From NCBI RefSeq assembly GCF_032911445.1, contig NZ_JAWJEJ010000001.1, positions 124,001-188,000 on the forward strand: a stretch of DNA of 64,000 bases. The letters are read 5' to 3'. Shown here piece after piece: positions 62,331-64,000 of this stretch. The position numbers and the translations under genes are program-made. Origin of the DNA: Sphingomonas sp. HF-S4 (lineage in GTDB: Bacteria; Pseudomonadota; Alphaproteobacteria; Sphingomonadales; Sphingomonadaceae). The notes under the pieces were generated by a model. That model was not told the origin of the DNA, did no database searches, and was given only the letters and a program-made list of their open reading frames with translations. Every line of letters begins with the position of its first letter. The first letter of the stretch is position 1.

Positions 62331-62483
62331 CTCCCCTCCCTGCTTGCAGGGAGGGGCAGGGGGTGGGTGCGTGCGCGCGCTCAAAGGAATCCACGCCAAG
62401 AACCGAAGCGGCGGCCGAGCCATCGAGCCTCGGCCGCCGCAAACCCACCCCTTAATCCCCTCCCTTGCAGGGAGGGGAGAATT
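62331..62483. repeat. nested palindromic element between convergent genes
   Basis: Outer arms near 62331-62350 and 62455-62483 are related (CTCCCCTCCCTG.../CAGGGAGGGGAG), and each can fold on itself; an inner perfect 12-bp stem lies at 62408-62419 and 62429-62440. It occupies the space between the M28 peptidase and the RcnB-like gene and likely terminates both. Same sequence type as the hairpin at 35196-35223. Confidence 0.7.
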
Positions 62484-62487
62484 TAGC

Positions 62488-63399
62488 TTAGCGGCAGGCG
62501 CAGCTCTTGCGGAGCAGGCGCTTGGTCGGGCGGTGCCCATAGCTGCGCCGCTCGACATATTCGGTCGTGGTCGTCGTGGTGGTCGTCGTCGACGGGATCA
62601 CCACCACGGTGGTCGTCGTGCCGCCATAGGCCGCGCCGTAGCTGCCGACCCAGGCGCCGTTCTGCCACGCCATGCCGTTCGGATAGCCGACCGGGCACGC
62701 CTGCGGGCAGGGCGGCGGTGCGAAGGCGACGGGCGGCGGGCCGTAGCGGATCGGAGGCGGCGGCGGCGCGATCGGCGGGGGCGGCGGCGCGTAATCGTCG
62801 CGATAGGGGCCGCGATCGTCATAGCGATCGTCGAAGCGCGGCGGCGGGCCGTCGTAGCGCCCGTCGTCCCTGTCGTCGCGATCGTCGTAATAATCGTCGG
62901 GATCGACCGGCTGGATCCGCGGCGCCGGATAGCCCGCGCCCGCGCGGGCGTCGGCGTTGACGAAGCCGGCGCTCGCGCTCGCCGCAGCGGCGGCGCCGCC
63001 CCAGCTGATCCCGTCGATCGAATCCCACACGCTGCCCTGATCGTCGATGAGCACCGCATCGTCATAATAGCGGACCCAGCTATAGCCGGCGGGCGGGGCG
63101 GCGAGCCCGAAGCTCAGATAGTCGTGGACGCGGAAGTCGTTGCCGCGCCAGTAACCGGGAAGCGTCGCGCCGCGATGGAGGCGGTGATAGCCGTTCCAGC
63201 CGCCCGGCGCGCGGTAGCCTGCGTCCCAGCGGCCGTCGCGCATCGTCCAGCGGTGCGGATTGGCGCGCGCCACCATCGGCGCCGAGGTCTTGGGCATCAC
63301 CACCCAGCGTCCGTCCTGCCAGACGCGCTGCGCGGCGGCGGGCGTCGCCCCCGCCACTCCGGCGATCACCGCCGCTGCCATCAACCATGTGCTGCGCAC
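62488..63399 (-). CDS. RcnB-family exported protein
   Basis: 303-residue secreted protein, GTG start with GGAG upstream, signal peptide ending PAAAQ. RcnB-type core APGGWNGYHRLHRG...FGLAAPPAGYSWVRYYDDAVLIDDQGSVWDSIDG at residues 60-130. Then a Pro/Asp/Arg-rich region (residues 170-215), a Cys pair PPCPQACP, a poly-Thr stretch and a basic end with CACR. RcnB takes part in nickel/cobalt homeostasis in E. coli; here the role is uncertain. Confidence 0.82.
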   Translation of the reverse strand: MRSTWLMAAAVIAGVAGATPAAAQRVWQDGRWVVMPKTSAPMVARANPHRWTMRDGRWDAGYRAPGGWNGYHRLHRGATLPGYWRGNDFRVHDYLSFGLAAPPAGYSWVRYYDDAVLIDDQGSVWDSIDGISWGGAAAAASASAGFVNADARAGAGYPAPRIQPVDPDDYYDDRDDRDDGRYDGPPPRFDDRYDDRGPYRDDYAPPPPPIAPPPPPIRYGPPPVAFAPPPCPQACPVGYPNGMAWQNGAWVGSYGAAYGGTTTTVVVIPSTTTTTTTTTEYVERRSYGHRPTKRLLRKSCACR

Positions 63400-63526
63400 T
63401 GTTCCGTCTCCGTTGGTGCAAGCCCCCGCTCGCGCTTAACGAAGAAGTAACCGTTACGGCCCGCGCACGAAATCGCCGCGGCGGCTCAAACCTGTCCCAA
63501 TGCGGGGCAGCGTCTCATCCTGAGAT

Positions 63527-64000
63527 TCAGCCTGTGATTCGGGGGGCCAGGATGCGCATCAGTGCCTCGCAGCCGGCAGCGTCGCCGGCGTCGAACCGCG
63601 CAGGCGACGGGCTGTCGAGGTCGAGTACGCCGAGCAACTCGCCCTGATGGACGATCGGCACGACCAGCTCGGAGCGGCTGGCGGCATCGCAGGCGATATG
63701 GCCGGGAAAGGCATGGACGTCCTCGACCAGCTGGGTTTCGCGAGTCGCCGCCGCGGCGCCGCACACCCCCTTGCCGAACGGAATGCGGATGCAGGCGGCC
63801 TTGCCTTGGAACGGCCCGAGGACGAGCTCGTCGTTCACGTTGCGATAGAAGCCCGACCAGTTGAGGTCGGGGAGATATTGGCCGATCAGCGCCGAGACAT
63901 TGGCCATGTTGGCGATCGCGTCGGGCTCGTCGGCAGTGAGCGAATCGAGCGCGGCGGCGAGGTCGCGATAGAGTTCGGACTTGGAGCCGGCGGCGATGGT
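63527..64000 (-). CDS. msrC: free methionine-(R)-sulfoxide reductase (GAF), 5' end beyond window
   Basis: Partial gene: the frame stays open to the window edge, so its start lies past 64000; at least 157 residues are visible. fRMsr GAF features: SELYRDLAAALDSL, NMANVSALIGQYLPDLNWSGFYR, and the three redox cysteines in AACIRIPFG, GVCGAAAATRE and HIACDAASRSELVVP. It reduces free methionine-R-sulfoxide using disulfide exchange. An internal ATG (63907) is not the start because conserved residues continue upstream. Confidence 0.92.
   Translation of the reverse strand, partial: TIAAGSKSELYRDLAAALDSLTADEPDAIANMANVSALIGQYLPDLNWSGFYRNVNDELVLGPFQGKAACIRIPFGKGVCGAAAATRETQLVEDVHAFPGHIACDAASRSELVVPIVHQGELLGVLDLDSPSPARFDAGDAAGCEALMRILAPRITG

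Overview
The window is a GC-rich, gene-dense chromosomal segment from an alphaproteobacterium, most likely Sphingomonas or a close sphingomonad. The grounds are the GcrA cell-cycle regulator, an alphaproteobacterial-type LexA operator (GAAC-N7-GAAC), the argD-argF-hslO order, a CX14CX2C QueE, many exported M20/M28 peptidases and RcnB/DUF3617-type secreted proteins, and intergenic GC-rich palindromes of sphingomonad style. No rRNA, CRISPR array, insertion sequence, prophage or integrase was seen. One tRNA (Gly, CCC) is present. The identification rests on protein recognition by eye; no database search was run.

Layout. 0-6.6 kb: outer-membrane barrel, a small LexA-box gene, exported serine hydrolase, ABM monooxygenase, alpha/beta hydrolase, a frameshifted small gene, gcrA, an ABC-2 permease without ATPase, a DUF4336 protein. 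6.6-12 kb: argD-argF-hslO, then queC-queE. 12-18.6 kb: secreted unknowns, lipB, a membrane-protein pair, hemF, acetyltransferases and a small accessory-looking patch with a direct repeat. 18.8-23.2 kb: petABC (cytochrome bc1), apt, MaoC. 23.3-29.2 kb: an EAL phosphodiesterase, a LysM lipoprotein and a kinase-FHA-phosphatase module of the kind that accompanies type VI secretion. 29.3-39.9 kb: aldehyde dehydrogenase, glnB-glnA behind a sigma-54 promoter, map, cinA-like gene, CrtI-like oxidoreductase and M20 peptidase. 39.9-48.4 kb: tRNA-Gly, MFS transporter, GH35-like glycosidase, lipid kinase with metallophosphoesterase, and a DUF1501/DUF1800 exported pair. 48.6-55.5 kb: rplM-rpsI, cutA, ctaA, a small ribbon-helix-helix-like gene under a 29-bp palindrome, dxs, and merC-fur. 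55.7-64 kb: hydrolase, lpdA/thioesterase/pdhC cluster, usp, M28 peptidase, RcnB-like protein and the 3' part of a free-methionine-(R)-sulfoxide reductase gene cut by the window edge.

Most of the window is core metabolism: arginine synthesis, queuosine precursor synthesis, lipoate and lipoyl-enzyme genes (lipB, pdhC, lpdA), respiration (petABC, ctaA, hemF), isoprenoid entry (dxs) and nitrogen control (glnBA). The parts most worth a second look are the putative SOS-controlled 50-residue protein at 1.0-1.2 kb, the kinase/FHA/phosphatase module at 23.3-29.2 kb, the palindrome-overlapped regulator at 52.2-52.6 kb, the argF and hslO ribosome-binding regions lying inside palindromic repeats, and the phased AGGAA boxes upstream of the DUF1800/DUF1501 pair.
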